A DNA stretch of 64,000 bases from Hymenobacter yonginensis (GCF_027625995.1 NZ_CP115396.1:1860001-1924000); one strand, 5' to 3'. Positions 40,293 to 48,539 are shown, counted from the stretch's first letter. Numbers and translations: made by a program. Notes: a model not told the origin generated them from the sequence alone.

Positions 40293-41681
40293 TTAGCCCT
40301 CGCCCAGCATTTTGGCGTGCAGCGCGTCCACCGTCTTCTGATGGTCGTTGGCACTGGCCTCCCCTTCCACGTCGTTCTTTTCCTTCGACTTGCGGGGATT
40401 GGTCACGGTAGCGCCAGGCTGCTCAGCAAGCCGTTCCATCTCGGCCTCGGCCTCGCCAGCACGCTTTTCAGCAGCTGCTACAGCGTCCTCGGCCGTCTTC
40501 TGGGCGGCTTTGGCGTCGGTGGCTTCCTTCTGTGCGGTGGCCACGGCGGCCTCGGCCGTGTCGGTGCGGCCGGCCTTGGCCACCAGCTCCGTGTAGGCGG
40601 CCTCGCTCACGAGGGCCACGCCAGTGATGCCAGCCTCTTCGAGCTGGTCGTTGGCAGCCTCAACCAACGGGGTGGTCACGGCGGCGCCAGTCAGGCCTGC
40701 CAGAGCGGTCAGGGCCGAGAATTTGTTCTTTCCGAACATGGTATTTGCAGTTGAATTGGTGGCATTTTTGGGAGTACTGCCGCCGTTCTCGGCGGCATTC
40801 CGGACCATGTCCAGGGCCAGCTGCACGGCATCCTCGAAGGTGCCCATGCGGTCGGCCAGGCCGTTTTGCACGTTGGCCTCCCCGATGTAGACCATGCCGC
40901 TGAGCAGCTCGTCCTCCAGCTTCGAATCGAGCTTGCCGGCGCGGTTCTGGCGCACGGTGTCCAGGAACACTTCGTTGAGCGGATCCAGCAGCTGCTGGCG
41001 AATGGGCTTGTAGTTGCCCTTCACGGCCTGCTCGAAGGCCGCATTCTTGTTGGTGGACTTGGTGGCGGCGATGTCGTGGTCGACGACGCCGGCGGCGGCC
41101 ATGGCGTTGGAGTAGTCGCGGAAGCTGACCTTCGTGCCGATGGAGCCGAGCATGGCCGTGCGGCCCCCCACGACGATGCCGCCGTTGGCCCCGGAGCCGG
41201 CCCAATAGCCGGCCGAGCACATCTGCTGGGCGTAACTCACGAAGGGCTTCTGGGTGCCGGCGATGATGCTGGCAAAGGTTTCCAGGCCGCTCGTCGAGCC
41301 GCCGGGCGTGTTGAAGCGGCCCACGTGCGCCACGATGCTCTCGTGCGCGTCGGCCTGCTGAATCAGCCGGCCGAGGCTCTGCGTGCCGAGGCTCCAGCAC
41401 GTGTCGGCCTCCATCATCACGCCCTCAATAGTGTGCACCGCTACTGAGCCGGCCGGCACGTCGGCCAGCGACTCGTAGCCCATCAAACCCAGCTCGGCCG
41501 CGTGCGGCACAAACACCTGGATGGCCCGCGACGACTCCGGCAGCTCCCCTTCCACCCAGTCGGAGGCGCGGAACTTGCCCTCGCGCATCTGCTCGGCAAT
41601 GGGCAGATACGTATGAATGGCAGAGCCTTCCAGCAGGAAGAAGCCATTGAGCACAGCCATAAGGAGCGGGTGTACGCGCAT
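40293..41681 (-). CDS. Prohead protease (S49 family) fused to scaffold
   Basis: A 462-residue protein with two parts. Residues about 70-300 form a SppA/S49-type ClpP-fold protease: GRFNTPGGSTSGLETFASII (residues 121-140) and SYAQQMCSAGYWAGSG with the likely nucleophile S156; K208 is at the expected distance for the general base. Residues about 330-440 are a charged coiled coil (AKAGRTDTAEAAVATAQKEATDAKAAQKTAEDAVAAAEKRAGEAEAEMERL), a typical internal scaffold. Such fusions drive procapsid assembly and are digested afterwards. First gene of the unit behind late promoter D. Confidence 0.85.
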   Translation of the reverse strand: MRVHPLLMAVLNGFFLLEGSAIHTYLPIAEQMREGKFRASDWVEGELPESSRAIQVFVPHAAELGLMGYESLADVPAGSVAVHTIEGVMMEADTCWSLGTQSLGRLIQQADAHESIVAHVGRFNTPGGSTSGLETFASIIAGTQKPFVSYAQQMCSAGYWAGSGANGGIVVGGRTAMLGSIGTKVSFRDYSNAMAAAGVVDHDIAATKSTNKNAAFEQAVKGNYKPIRQQLLDPLNEVFLDTVRQNRAGKLDSKLEDELLSGMVYIGEANVQNGLADRMGTFEDAVQLALDMVRNAAENGGSTPKNATNSTANTMFGKNKFSALTALAGLTGAAVTTPLVEAANDQLEEAGITGVALVSEAAYTELVAKAGRTDTAEAAVATAQKEATDAKAAQKTAEDAVAAAEKRAGEAEAEMERLAEQPGATVTNPRKSKEKNDVEGEASANDHQKTVDALHAKMLGEG

Positions 41682-41703
41682 CAGTTTCAGGGTTGAAGTG
41701 ATG

Positions 41704-41738
41704 CAAAGCTGCCGGCGCCACAGTCCGGCAGAAAGGAC
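41704..41738 (-). promoter_or_regulatory. Late phage promoter D (capsid unit)
   Basis: Minus-strand GTCCTTTCT (from 41738) with CAGCTTTG (41711-41704) at the fixed 27-base distance. It abuts the terminator at 41741-41769. The capsid-protease start lies about 22 bases downstream of the box, so this unit has the longest leader. Confidence 0.75.
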
Positions 41739-41740
41739 AC

Positions 41741-41769
41741 AAAAAACCCCCGACCGGGTGGGTCGGGGG
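41741..41769 (-). terminator. Terminator of the fibre unit
   Basis: Stem CCCCCGACC (41747-41755) with GGTCGGGGG (41761-41769), then TTTTTT on the minus strand. It ends the unit with the beta-helix and fibre genes and abuts promoter D. Confidence 0.88.
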
Positions 41770-41798
41770 CGTGACAGTGTAAGGCGGCAGCAGTAGTG

Positions 41799-42350
41799 CT
41801 AGCGCAGCACGTAATTCTCTGCGCCGGCTCGCATGGTCCAGGCGCATTGACCGTAGCTCATATAGCCGCCAGCCCACAACTCTGCATAAGCGGGTGCCTG
41901 CTGCAGCGTGTACACCAGTTCGCCGTTCCGCAGCCACTCCACCCGGTCCGGGTAGATATTGATGTGGAACACGTCCGATGGGTTCCAGCCACCGCCGGGA
42001 TAGCCGGAGCCGGAGCCCTCCACGAAAACCATCCAGGTGGTGGCCGAGTCCACGTAGATGCCATACCGCACGTTGGCGAAGGCCGCATACGAGTCGGAAT
42101 ACCAGCCGGCAATGCCGTAATCGAAGATTGGGTTGTGCTGCAGTTCCAGGCTGGCGCGGCCTGGGAGCACAGCCTTTTTGGTCCCGAGGCCGTACGCATA
42201 CGCCCCGGTCGAGGTGAGCGTGCCGGTGGCCAGGTCCTGCGTGGTGGCGTTCAGGTCGCGATAGGTCACGAATTCCAGCACCGGCCCACCGCCTGCCGGG
42301 GGCGGGTAAAATGCATTGCGGTTGGCCTGTAGAAACTGCAGCTTAGGCAT
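41799..42350 (-). CDS. Putative tail-fibre or receptor-binding protein
   Basis: A 183-residue protein with an aromatic, glycine-rich beta pattern (YGIAGWYSDSYAAFANVRYGIYVDSATTWMVFVEGSGSGYPGGGWNPSDVFHINIYPDRVEWLRNGELVYTLQQAP). The run VEWLRNGELVYT is typical of lectin/concanavalin-type sandwiches. It overlaps the beta-helix gene by eight bases and ends the fibre unit. Located beside a beta-helix protein, it may form the tip of the host-binding apparatus. No named family is recognised. Confidence 0.5.
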   Translation of the reverse strand: MPKLQFLQANRNAFYPPPAGGGPVLEFVTYRDLNATTQDLATGTLTSTGAYAYGLGTKKAVLPGRASLELQHNPIFDYGIAGWYSDSYAAFANVRYGIYVDSATTWMVFVEGSGSGYPGGGWNPSDVFHINIYPDRVEWLRNGELVYTLQQAPAYAELWAGGYMSYGQCAWTMRAGAENYVLR

Positions 42351-44331
42351 AAGAGAGAATCACGTTGGAAGCGTTGGCCGGCGTAACCGGATTGGTTTTC
42401 ACGAGCAGGGCCACACCAGTCGCGTACTGCGCGTTGCCGGCAGCCGGCAACGCGGCCTGCGCCTCGGCCAGCGCGTTCAGGTCGGCCGTACCGGTCCAGG
42501 TGCCGGTGCTGAAGGTGGCCACCTGGTAGGCCACGCTGGCCGCGTTGTCGTCGAGCAGCATACTCAGCAGCGTGATGTGGCTGGTGAGGCGGATACGGCG
42601 CACGCGCAGGCCGTTCGTGCTGCCGATGTGCAACTCGCTTGGCCCGCTGGCTCCGCTGGTGTTCTCATTCACGACCGTCAGCTGAGCGGAGATGGCACCC
42701 GTTACCTTACCCCCGTTGCGCAGGAGGACTGTGCCCGCCGTGCCGCCGATGCTCTTTATCGTTGCGTTGTCGAGGATGAGCGTGCCCCCGGTCAGGTACG
42801 CGCCCGGCGCGCTGGTGCTGGTGTTATCGTACACGCCATCGGCCAGCGTTACCTCGCCGCTGCTCATGTACACGATTTCGGACAGGGCAAAGCCCAGGCC
42901 GGTGAACAGACTGCCACCTTCAATGCGGATTTTGGCGGTGCCTGCGCAGTCGACCAGGCGGTGGTAGCTCTGCTCGATGACGGCATCCGACTTGATCAGC
43001 GCTTGCGCGGAGCCGCTCAGCACGAAACCCTTCGAGCCGCCGAGCCGCACCGGCCCAGCGACGTGGCGGAAGATGGCCGTGCCACTGAGCACGGCTACCG
43101 TATTGTTCGTCGAGTCGCCTCGCAACAGGCCCGAATGCGTGAGCCGGCCGGCCGACATGCTAACGGCCGTGCCCGCGTTCGGATACAGCGCCTTTTCCAC
43201 TACGATATCAGAGCCGGCGCCAGTCACGGAAATAGCACCGCCGCCGTAACGGCCCTCGGGACTGTTGCCCACTACTTTGCAGGTAATGATGGTGAGGCCG
43301 TCGTCGGTGAGCAGGTTCCAGTTCACCATCCGCCCCCCCGTGGCGTAGGTCACGCCGCCTTTGAGCGTGAGTACCGGCACCGGCGCCGTACCTATGGCCT
43401 CCACCGTGTCGCCGTAATCGGCCAGGGCGTTGGCCGCGGCCAGCGTACTGTAGAAACGAGGAGCCCCGTTGGGCCAGATCAGCCGGGCCTGACTGGTGAC
43501 GGCCGCCGTGGCCGTGGCCAGTTCCTGCTGCAGCGCCGTCTCCAGATGCCGGCGCAGCACATTAGCAGCGCGGATATGGTCGCTGCCGATTGAGCCGGCG
43601 GCTAAGCTGCCGTATACCTGCCCTTCCACCTCATCCAGCATCAACTGGCTTTCCGGGTGCATGGCGGCAGCCAGCGCGGCTGGCGAGAAGCCTGCCCCGC
43701 CCGGCAGACTCGACACGAGCGGGGCCAGCGGCAGGTAGTTCGGATCATCGGCCTCGCCCGTGGGCACCGGGTTCAGGATGCCGGCCCCGGGCAGGGGCAG
43801 GTCGCGGCGGGCCTGCAGCGGAATGGTCTGGCCGTCCTCGAACTGGTACTTGAACGCGTCGCCGGCCTTGACCGGGTAGTCCTCCAGCTGCAGCCAGGGC
43901 AGGAACTCGGGCCGGGCGCTGGGGTCGCCCACCGGCAGCCAGCGCACCCGCACCCGGGCAGAGCTCTTCACGCTCACGTAGGCCCAGAGCGGGCCGGTGG
44001 AGTCCCGGCGCAGGATGAACTCGGCCTCGCCGGCCTCGACGCCGCTGGCCGCGGAAGCCGAGTCGGTGGCGTTGGCCACCAGCGCCGCCTGGCCCACCAC
44101 CGTGATGCGCTGATCCACGGTGGCCAGCTCATCGAGGGTGGAAAGCAGCAAGGGCTGGCCGAGCTTGCTCCAGAGCAGAAACAGGTCGGCCAGGTCGCGG
44201 GCCTGGGCCCGCAGGTCGGCCTCGGCGATGTTGAAGGTAACGTTGTCGGCAAAAACGGCCTGGTAGCGGTTGAGAAAGCCGGCCGGCGTGAGCAGCAGCG
44301 GCGGCTGCGGGGGAATTGCGGGAAGGGCCAT
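42343..44331 (-). CDS. Large phage protein with beta-helix region
   Basis: A 662-residue protein. The first third is a structural domain (FNIAEADLRAQARDLADLFLLWSKLGQ...; DAFKYQFEDGQTIPLQARRDLPLPGAG). Residues about 300-590 show recurring short beta turns (SVTGAGSDIVVEKALYP, GLLRGDSTNNTVAVLSGTAIF, GSAQALIKSDAVIEQSYHRLVDCAGTAKIRIEGGSL, GGTLILDNATIKSIGGTAGTVLLRNGG), typical of a right-handed beta-helix as in tailspikes. No catalytic motif is evident. A tailspike or fibre role is the best guess. It overlaps the previous gene by one base. Confidence 0.65.
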   Translation of the reverse strand: MALPAIPPQPPLLLTPAGFLNRYQAVFADNVTFNIAEADLRAQARDLADLFLLWSKLGQPLLLSTLDELATVDQRITVVGQAALVANATDSASAASGVEAGEAEFILRRDSTGPLWAYVSVKSSARVRVRWLPVGDPSARPEFLPWLQLEDYPVKAGDAFKYQFEDGQTIPLQARRDLPLPGAGILNPVPTGEADDPNYLPLAPLVSSLPGGAGFSPAALAAAMHPESQLMLDEVEGQVYGSLAAGSIGSDHIRAANVLRRHLETALQQELATATAAVTSQARLIWPNGAPRFYSTLAAANALADYGDTVEAIGTAPVPVLTLKGGVTYATGGRMVNWNLLTDDGLTIITCKVVGNSPEGRYGGGAISVTGAGSDIVVEKALYPNAGTAVSMSAGRLTHSGLLRGDSTNNTVAVLSGTAIFRHVAGPVRLGGSKGFVLSGSAQALIKSDAVIEQSYHRLVDCAGTAKIRIEGGSLFTGLGFALSEIVYMSSGEVTLADGVYDNTSTSAPGAYLTGGTLILDNATIKSIGGTAGTVLLRNGGKVTGAISAQLTVVNENTSGASGPSELHIGSTNGLRVRRIRLTSHITLLSMLLDDNAASVAYQVATFSTGTWTGTADLNALAEAQAALPAAGNAQYATGVALLVKTNPVTPANASNVILSYA

Positions 44332-44981
44332 CAGAGGATTTGGTAAGAGAGTTTAAAGCCCGAGCGCAGCACGATGGTCTTGCCGGCCGGCACCGTGGCC
44401 AGCAGCTGGCCGGCGGCCGTGCGCAGCTGCACCGTGCCGCCGGCGCCGGGCACGAGCACCACGCCGCTTTGCTGGCCATACTCGGCCACCTGCCAGGTGC
44501 CGGTGTAGGGGCGCGCCCGGCGCAGCGCCTCACCCGACAGGCTCCACTCGTAGCCGTTGCGCTGGGTCTGCGAGCCGCTGCTGTAGCTCTCGCGCCACTG
44601 CAGCGGGTGCTCGGGCGTGCCCACGAGCTGCACCTGCCCGTTCAGGTCGCGGTACAGGGCCACGAAGCGGCCGCCCTCCATCGTTTCGAGGCCGGCAGCC
44701 AGCTCCGGCGAGTGCCGGGCCAGCTCGCCCTGCAGCTTCGGGCTGAAGCCGCTGCCGTGGCGCCCGTAGTCCTTGCCGGGCTGGGTGAAGCGCACCGAGC
44801 CGCGCACGCTCACCAGCTGGTACCAGACGGCGCCGGGCGCCAGCTCGAGCTGGGCGATGGTGAGCGGGCCGCGGTGCGGGAAGCCTACCAGGTTGCGGGC
44901 CGGCGTGTACCAGAGCGCCTCCACCCCGCCCAGGTTGTCGAGGCCGGGTTCCGGGCGCAGGTTACTGTAGCGGGGCTCCAT
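44331..44981 (-). CDS. Hypothetical phage protein
   Basis: A 216-residue protein with no recognised family (MEPRYSNLRPEPGLDNLGGVEALWYTPARNLVGFPHRGPLTIAQLELAPGAVWYQLVSVRG...). It is beta-rich and carries no signal peptide; GLDNLGGVEALWYTP near the N-terminus is reminiscent of small structural proteins that precede fibre genes in Bacteroidota phages. It overlaps the upstream gene by 20 bases and the beta-helix gene by one. Likely a structural or assembly part of the fibre unit. Confidence 0.45.
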   Translation of the reverse strand: MEPRYSNLRPEPGLDNLGGVEALWYTPARNLVGFPHRGPLTIAQLELAPGAVWYQLVSVRGSVRFTQPGKDYGRHGSGFSPKLQGELARHSPELAAGLETMEGGRFVALYRDLNGQVQLVGTPEHPLQWRESYSSGSQTQRNGYEWSLSGEALRRARPYTGTWQVAEYGQQSGVVLVPGAGGTVQLRTAAGQLLATVPAGKTIVLRSGFKLSYQIL

Positions 44982-45636
44982 GCTGCTGGCGGATGAAGTC
45001 GATCAGCGACGAGGGCTGCTGCATAAGTTCCTCACGCACAGCGCGGTGCTGCCCCTGCCGGGACAATTCGCCGCTTTTGTGGGACATCTTGCCGGTTTTG
45101 CGGGACAACTCGTCGGTTTTTTGGGACATTTTACCTACCGATTTATCCGCTCTTTTTTTGCGCGGCGGCAGCTTCACGTTCCGCTGCACGGCCTTGCGCA
45201 GGGTCTCGTACTGGATGTCCTCCTCGCGCAGGTCGTAGACGGCCATGAAGTCGGTGATGATTTCCTTGATGGTGCGGCGGCGCGAGGCAAACAGGCGCAC
45301 CCACTCGTAGAGCGACTGGCGCAGGTTCTCGTCGACAAAGTCGTTGAAGTGAAAGATGGTGTAGTCCGTGACCTGGGTCAGGCCGAACTGGTAGGCCGGG
45401 AAGTTGCGCAGGTCCACGGTCAGCACTTGGGTGCAGTCCTCGCGCGACTCGGTGTGGTGCAGGCGGCCCTTGACCTGGCGCCGGAGCAGGTGGTAGAGCA
45501 TCTTGCCGAACTGATCCGAGGTGCTGAGCACGTAGGGCTGCATCTGGTTGGTGTCGGCGTGCAGGGCCAGGCGCAGGTGCACGCTCAGGTACTTGCGCAC
45601 GTGCGGCTTGAGGGGAAACTCAACGGTCTTCAGCAT
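44962..45636 (-). CDS. Hypothetical phage protein with heptad tandem repeats
   Basis: A 224-residue protein, first of the unit behind late promoter E. The N-terminal two-thirds (MLKTVEFPLKPHVRKYLSVHLRLALHADTNQ...; SLYEWVRLFASRRRTIKEIITDFMAVYDLREEDIQYETLRKAVQRNVKLPPRKKR) is helical and basic, as in DNA-binding proteins. Near residues 165-190 is a perfect-register 7-residue repeat, KMSQKTD-ELSRKTG-KMSHKSG-ELSRQG, encoded by a 21-bp tandem repeat. An earlier in-frame start would lie upstream of the promoter and is rejected. No family recognised. Confidence 0.5.
   Translation of the reverse strand: MLKTVEFPLKPHVRKYLSVHLRLALHADTNQMQPYVLSTSDQFGKMLYHLLRRQVKGRLHHTESREDCTQVLTVDLRNFPAYQFGLTQVTDYTIFHFNDFVDENLRQSLYEWVRLFASRRRTIKEIITDFMAVYDLREEDIQYETLRKAVQRNVKLPPRKKRADKSVGKMSQKTDELSRKTGKMSHKSGELSRQGQHRAVREELMQQPSSLIDFIRQQHGAPLQ
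45061..45135. repeat. 21-bp tandem repeat (3.5 units) within a gene
   Basis: Units start with GGACA at 45061, 45082, 45103 and 45124 (the last truncated), each with a TTTT stretch at the same place. They code for the heptad repeat of the gene at 44962-45636, but their periodicity and A/T-tracts would also fit iterons. Confidence 0.75.
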
Positions 45637-45669
45637 AGCGGGGGAAGCATAGCGGGGCTTGGAATCAGT

Positions 45670-45704
45670 CAAAACTATCGGGCGCTGCCCCCGGGCAAAA
45701 GGAC
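45670..45704 (-). promoter_or_regulatory. Late phage promoter E (fibre unit)
   Basis: Minus-strand GTCCTTTT (from 45704) with TAGTTTTG (45677-45670), a full match to the Bacteroidota -7 box TAnnTTTG, again 27 bases after the G of GTCC. Unlike A, B and D it has no T-run in front. The downstream gene starts about 33 bases further. Confidence 0.75.
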
Positions 45705-45938
45705 TGCAGCGCCCGGGCCGGGGCCGGCGGGCGGAAGCAGCAAGCAAGCAGGGGCAGCGGGGAGTTGCGCGCCTGGGCGCAGGCAAACAAGATACCCAAT
45801 ATCCAGGCCTATGCCAAAAGTTCAATCCCCTATAAATACCTGATTATAGACTTTTTACCACTCGCCTACTCAACCCCCTGTTCACCTTCCAGACCACGCG
45901 GCCGGCCGGCCGGAGTGGGCGCGGCGCCGGCGCGGAAC
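45705..45938. other. Intergenic region with AT-rich stretch
   Basis: No gene is supported between the early and late regions. Positions about 45785-45880 are AT-rich (CAATATCC, CCCTATAAATACC, GATTATAGACTTTTTACC) inside very GC-rich surroundings, so a melting site, replication origin or distal promoter are possibilities. No dnaA-box-like repeats were found. Confidence 0.35.
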
Positions 45939-46364
45939 TCAGAGCTGGAAGTGGGCCGTCAGGTTCAGGGCCTTCTGGTTGAGCTTGCCGTAAAGGCTGT
46001 TGAAGGCCGACTGGTAGCTGCTCTCGGCCGCCAGCAGGGTGCCCTCGACCAGCAGGGCGTTGAGCTGCAGCAGTTCGTCGAAGGCCACCCGCCACGTGCG
46101 GGGCCTCAGGTGCCGGTCGCGGGTGCGGGGCCACTCCCCTGCCAGCAGCTTTGCCAGGCGCTCGTGCACGCGCAGCGTGGCGCGGATGCTCATCGTCTCG
46201 GCCAGGTACAGGGGCCGGCGGGCGCTGAGCCAGGTCAGGTGCTGGTGGTAGAGGCGCAGCGCGTCGCACAGGGCCCGGGCCTCGTCGCGGTGCAGCGGCA
46301 GCTGCTGGTCGAGCGCGCGCAGGCTTTGGCTCAGGCTCTGGTCCAGGTTCATGCCGCCGCTCAT
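45939..46364 (-). CDS. Hypothetical early phage protein
   Basis: A 141-residue helical protein (MSGGMNLDQSLSQSLRALDQQLPLHRDEARALCDALRLYHQHLTWLSARRPLYLAETMSIRATLRVHERLAKLL...). It has no recognised domain, signal or membrane segment. It overlaps the preceding gene by four bases (ATGA at 46361-46364) and is the last gene of the early run; an ATG nine codons upstream is possible but less well placed. Could be a small replication or host-takeover factor. Confidence 0.5.
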   Translation of the reverse strand: MSGGMNLDQSLSQSLRALDQQLPLHRDEARALCDALRLYHQHLTWLSARRPLYLAETMSIRATLRVHERLAKLLAGEWPRTRDRHLRPRTWRVAFDELLQLNALLVEGTLLAAESSYQSAFNSLYGKLNQKALNLTAHFQL

Positions 46365-46666
46365 ACCAGGCGCACGCCTTTCGATACCCACACCTCCAGC
46401 CGGGCGCCGGTCTGGTGGTCGTAGAGGATCATTTCCTTGATGGGCGAAGGCCAGGCCTTGTCGAGCACGCGGCTGCGAAAGCCGCGGATGCCGTAGCGGC
46501 GCGGGTCGGCCACCTCGTAGCGGCCGCTGGTGTCGTAGGAGTGAAACGTTTTCTTAAAGCCGTTCTCCCACACCACCCAGGCGCGGGTCAGGGCCGTGGC
46601 CGGCCAGCTGGCCGGGGAAACGGACGCGGAAGAAACGGGGGCAGTGGCAGGAACGTGGGCAACCAT
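46361..46666 (-). CDS. Hypothetical early phage protein
   Basis: A 101-residue protein. The first 30 residues are Ala/Pro/Ser-rich (MVAHVPATAPVSSASVSPASWPATALTRAW), followed by a basic domain with ENGFKKTFHSYDTSGRYEVADPRRYGIRGFRSRVLDKAWPSPIKEMILYDH. It is not recognised. It sits 34 bases after the large early DNA-binding candidate and overlaps the next gene by four bases, so it is in the same unit. An early accessory protein is a reasonable guess. Confidence 0.5.
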   Translation of the reverse strand: MVAHVPATAPVSSASVSPASWPATALTRAWVVWENGFKKTFHSYDTSGRYEVADPRRYGIRGFRSRVLDKAWPSPIKEMILYDHQTGARLEVWVSKGVRLV

Positions 46667-46700
46667 GGGGTGAAAAGAAAAAAGTGAGAGAAAATCGTGG

Positions 46701-48065
46701 TTAGGCGCGCACTAGGCCCAGCTGCTCGAGGCGGGCGGCCAGGCAGTGGAGGCCCTGCTCGCCGGCCAGCCGGCGCACCAGCGTCCGATGGGTCCAGTGC
46801 AGGGTTTCCAGCGAGAGGCGCTTGGCCCGGTCGGAGGCCTGCACCGTCAGGCCCTGGTCGAGGGCGCGGCGCTGCTGGATTTCGCGCTCGGCCGTGTGCA
46901 GGGCCTTGTCCAGGGCCGTCAGGCCGCCCTGCTTGCGGCTGAGCTTGCGGGCCAGCCAGAGGCGGGTGCGCTCAAAGCCGTTCATGTTGCCGGCGTCGAA
47001 GTAGCCGCGGCCGGCGTGCACCTCGGCCCAGGGCAGGGCCGGGTAGGCCTCGGGGTGGCGCTGGAAGTACCAGTAGGCCTGGTCGACGCGGCGCAGCAGC
47101 AGCTCGTGGATCCGGTCCCAGTGCTGCTCGGGGGCGAATTCCAGCGCCGGCCGGTACTGCCCTTCCCAGATGGCCTGCTGGGCCCACTGCTGCTCCTGCG
47201 CCGAAAACGGCGGCAGCTGGGCGTAGAGCATGGTGCGGGCGTACTGGAAAAACCGCGCGACCAGCTCCCCGGCCCGGGCCTTGCGGGCCGCCAGGGCGGC
47301 ATCCGGGGCCAGCGGGGCCTGGCGGGCCACCCGGGCCGCCGCGCGCCCCTGGTGCCGCCCTTTCGCCGCCTGGCCGGCGTCGGCGGGCCCGGCCTCGGCG
47401 CGACCCCCCGGTTCCAGTAAGGGGGTTCCAGTTTTTTGGCCGAGTAGCGACTTATCCACCTGCACTACTTTCTCTTGCTGAGATTCTAGTGGTTCAAGAA
47501 CCTCAGTAAGCGAAAGATTCTTATGGTTGGGGCCCGAAAAAGGGCCTGCCGCGGGGGCGGTCGAATGGCCCTCCACAGCCTCAGGCAGGCTTTCCACCGG
47601 CACTTCCCACACAAAGGCCGGATCTATCCACACGTGGAAGTTGGCGCGCGTGCCGCGGAACTTGCGGGCCACGATCAGCCCGGCGCGCTGCAGCTGGCGC
47701 AGGTGGGCGCGCAGCGTCACCTCCGACAGGCCGCGGCGCTCCATGAGCTGGCGGGCGTTGACGGCCAGCGGGGGCAGGCGGAAGCGGCCCTGCGCGTCCA
47801 CCAGCGCCTCGCCCAGCACGGCCTGGCTGAGCAGGCGCTGCACCATGCGGCGCACGAGCTGGATCAGCAGCAGGCCGGTTTCCTTGCCCCCGTCGCACAC
47901 GGCCTTGGGGCGGGTGGCGATGGTGGCCGCGGGCCGCGCCACGCCCAGCACCTGGTGGGCGCGGCGCTGGTGCACCTTCGGGGCCTGCTGCTGGCGCAGA
48001 TTTTCGACAAGGCGATGCCAGGACAGGCGAATGCTGTCGAGCGGTAAAAGCGTAGGACGAAGCAT
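46701..48065 (-). CDS. Putative phage replication/DNA-binding protein
   Basis: A 454-residue protein, the largest of the early unit. A winged-helix-like segment near residues 100-165 (VNARQLMERRGLSEVTLRAHLRQLQRAGLIVARKFRGTRANFHVWIDPAFVWE) supports DNA binding. A linker follows (residues 185-260, Gly/Ala/Arg-rich), then a helical C-terminal half (ARFFQYARTMLYAQLPPFSAQEQQWAQQAIWEGQYRPALEFAPEQHWDRIHELLLRRVDQAYWYFQRHPEAYPALPWAEV). No helicase or primase motif is visible, so it may be a replication initiator or helicase loader. It is the only plausible replication gene of the element. Confidence 0.5.
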   Translation of the reverse strand: MLRPTLLPLDSIRLSWHRLVENLRQQQAPKVHQRRAHQVLGVARPAATIATRPKAVCDGGKETGLLLIQLVRRMVQRLLSQAVLGEALVDAQGRFRLPPLAVNARQLMERRGLSEVTLRAHLRQLQRAGLIVARKFRGTRANFHVWIDPAFVWEVPVESLPEAVEGHSTAPAAGPFSGPNHKNLSLTEVLEPLESQQEKVVQVDKSLLGQKTGTPLLEPGGRAEAGPADAGQAAKGRHQGRAAARVARQAPLAPDAALAARKARAGELVARFFQYARTMLYAQLPPFSAQEQQWAQQAIWEGQYRPALEFAPEQHWDRIHELLLRRVDQAYWYFQRHPEAYPALPWAEVHAGRGYFDAGNMNGFERTRLWLARKLSRKQGGLTALDKALHTAEREIQQRRALDQGLTVQASDRAKRLSLETLHWTHRTLVRRLAGEQGLHCLAARLEQLGLVRA

Positions 48066-48278
48066 GAAACGGTGGAAAGAGAAAGGGCGCGTGAGCAGGT
48101 AGGATATGGAGCAATGGTGGCGTCGGTGGGCCTGGCAGGCGGGTATTCCTGGCCAGGGCCGGCAGCCGGGCAGCAGTTATGGCGCTGACCCCCGCTCCCC
48201 GGCCGGCGACGAAGCCGGACCCGTCTGGGCCGCCCCCTGGGGGCGACGGGGAGTATGTAGTGTGTTAGCCGGCCAGTC

Positions 48279-48539
48279 TTAGCCAGCCAGCGCGAAGGGC
48301 GGCCGGTTGCTGGCGCGCGTGAGCTGGTGCAGGCTCCGGCACACGTTGCGCAGCTGCTCGCTGAGCTGCTGCTCGCGCAGCAGCAAACGCTGGCGCTCGG
48401 CACGGGGCGTGGCCGCCGGCAGCGCCTGCTGGGCCAGCACCAGCTCGTCCAGCTCGCGGGCCACGGAGCGCTGGTCGCGGCGCAGCTGGCGCAGGCGGGC
48501 CGCGTCGGGGGCCGGGGGCAGGTTCAGCGACAGTATCAT
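48279..48539 (-). CDS. Hypothetical early phage protein, coiled coil
   Basis: An 86-residue helical, charged protein (MILSLNLPPAPDAARLRQLRRDQRSVARELDELVLAQQALPAATPRAERQRLLLREQQLSEQLRNVCRSLHQLTRASNRPPFALAG) that should be largely coiled coil. Its start overlaps the stop of the preceding gene (ATGA at 48536-48539), so the two are probably translated together. No family recognised. The gap of about 210 bases after it shows no gene. Confidence 0.5.
   Translation of the reverse strand: MILSLNLPPAPDAARLRQLRRDQRSVARELDELVLAQQALPAATPRAERQRLLLREQQLSEQLRNVCRSLHQLTRASNRPPFALAG

Noticed and set aside
42343-44331. Diversity-generating retroelement acting on the fibre genes
   Set aside because: No reverse transcriptase or template/variable repeat pair was found in the window.
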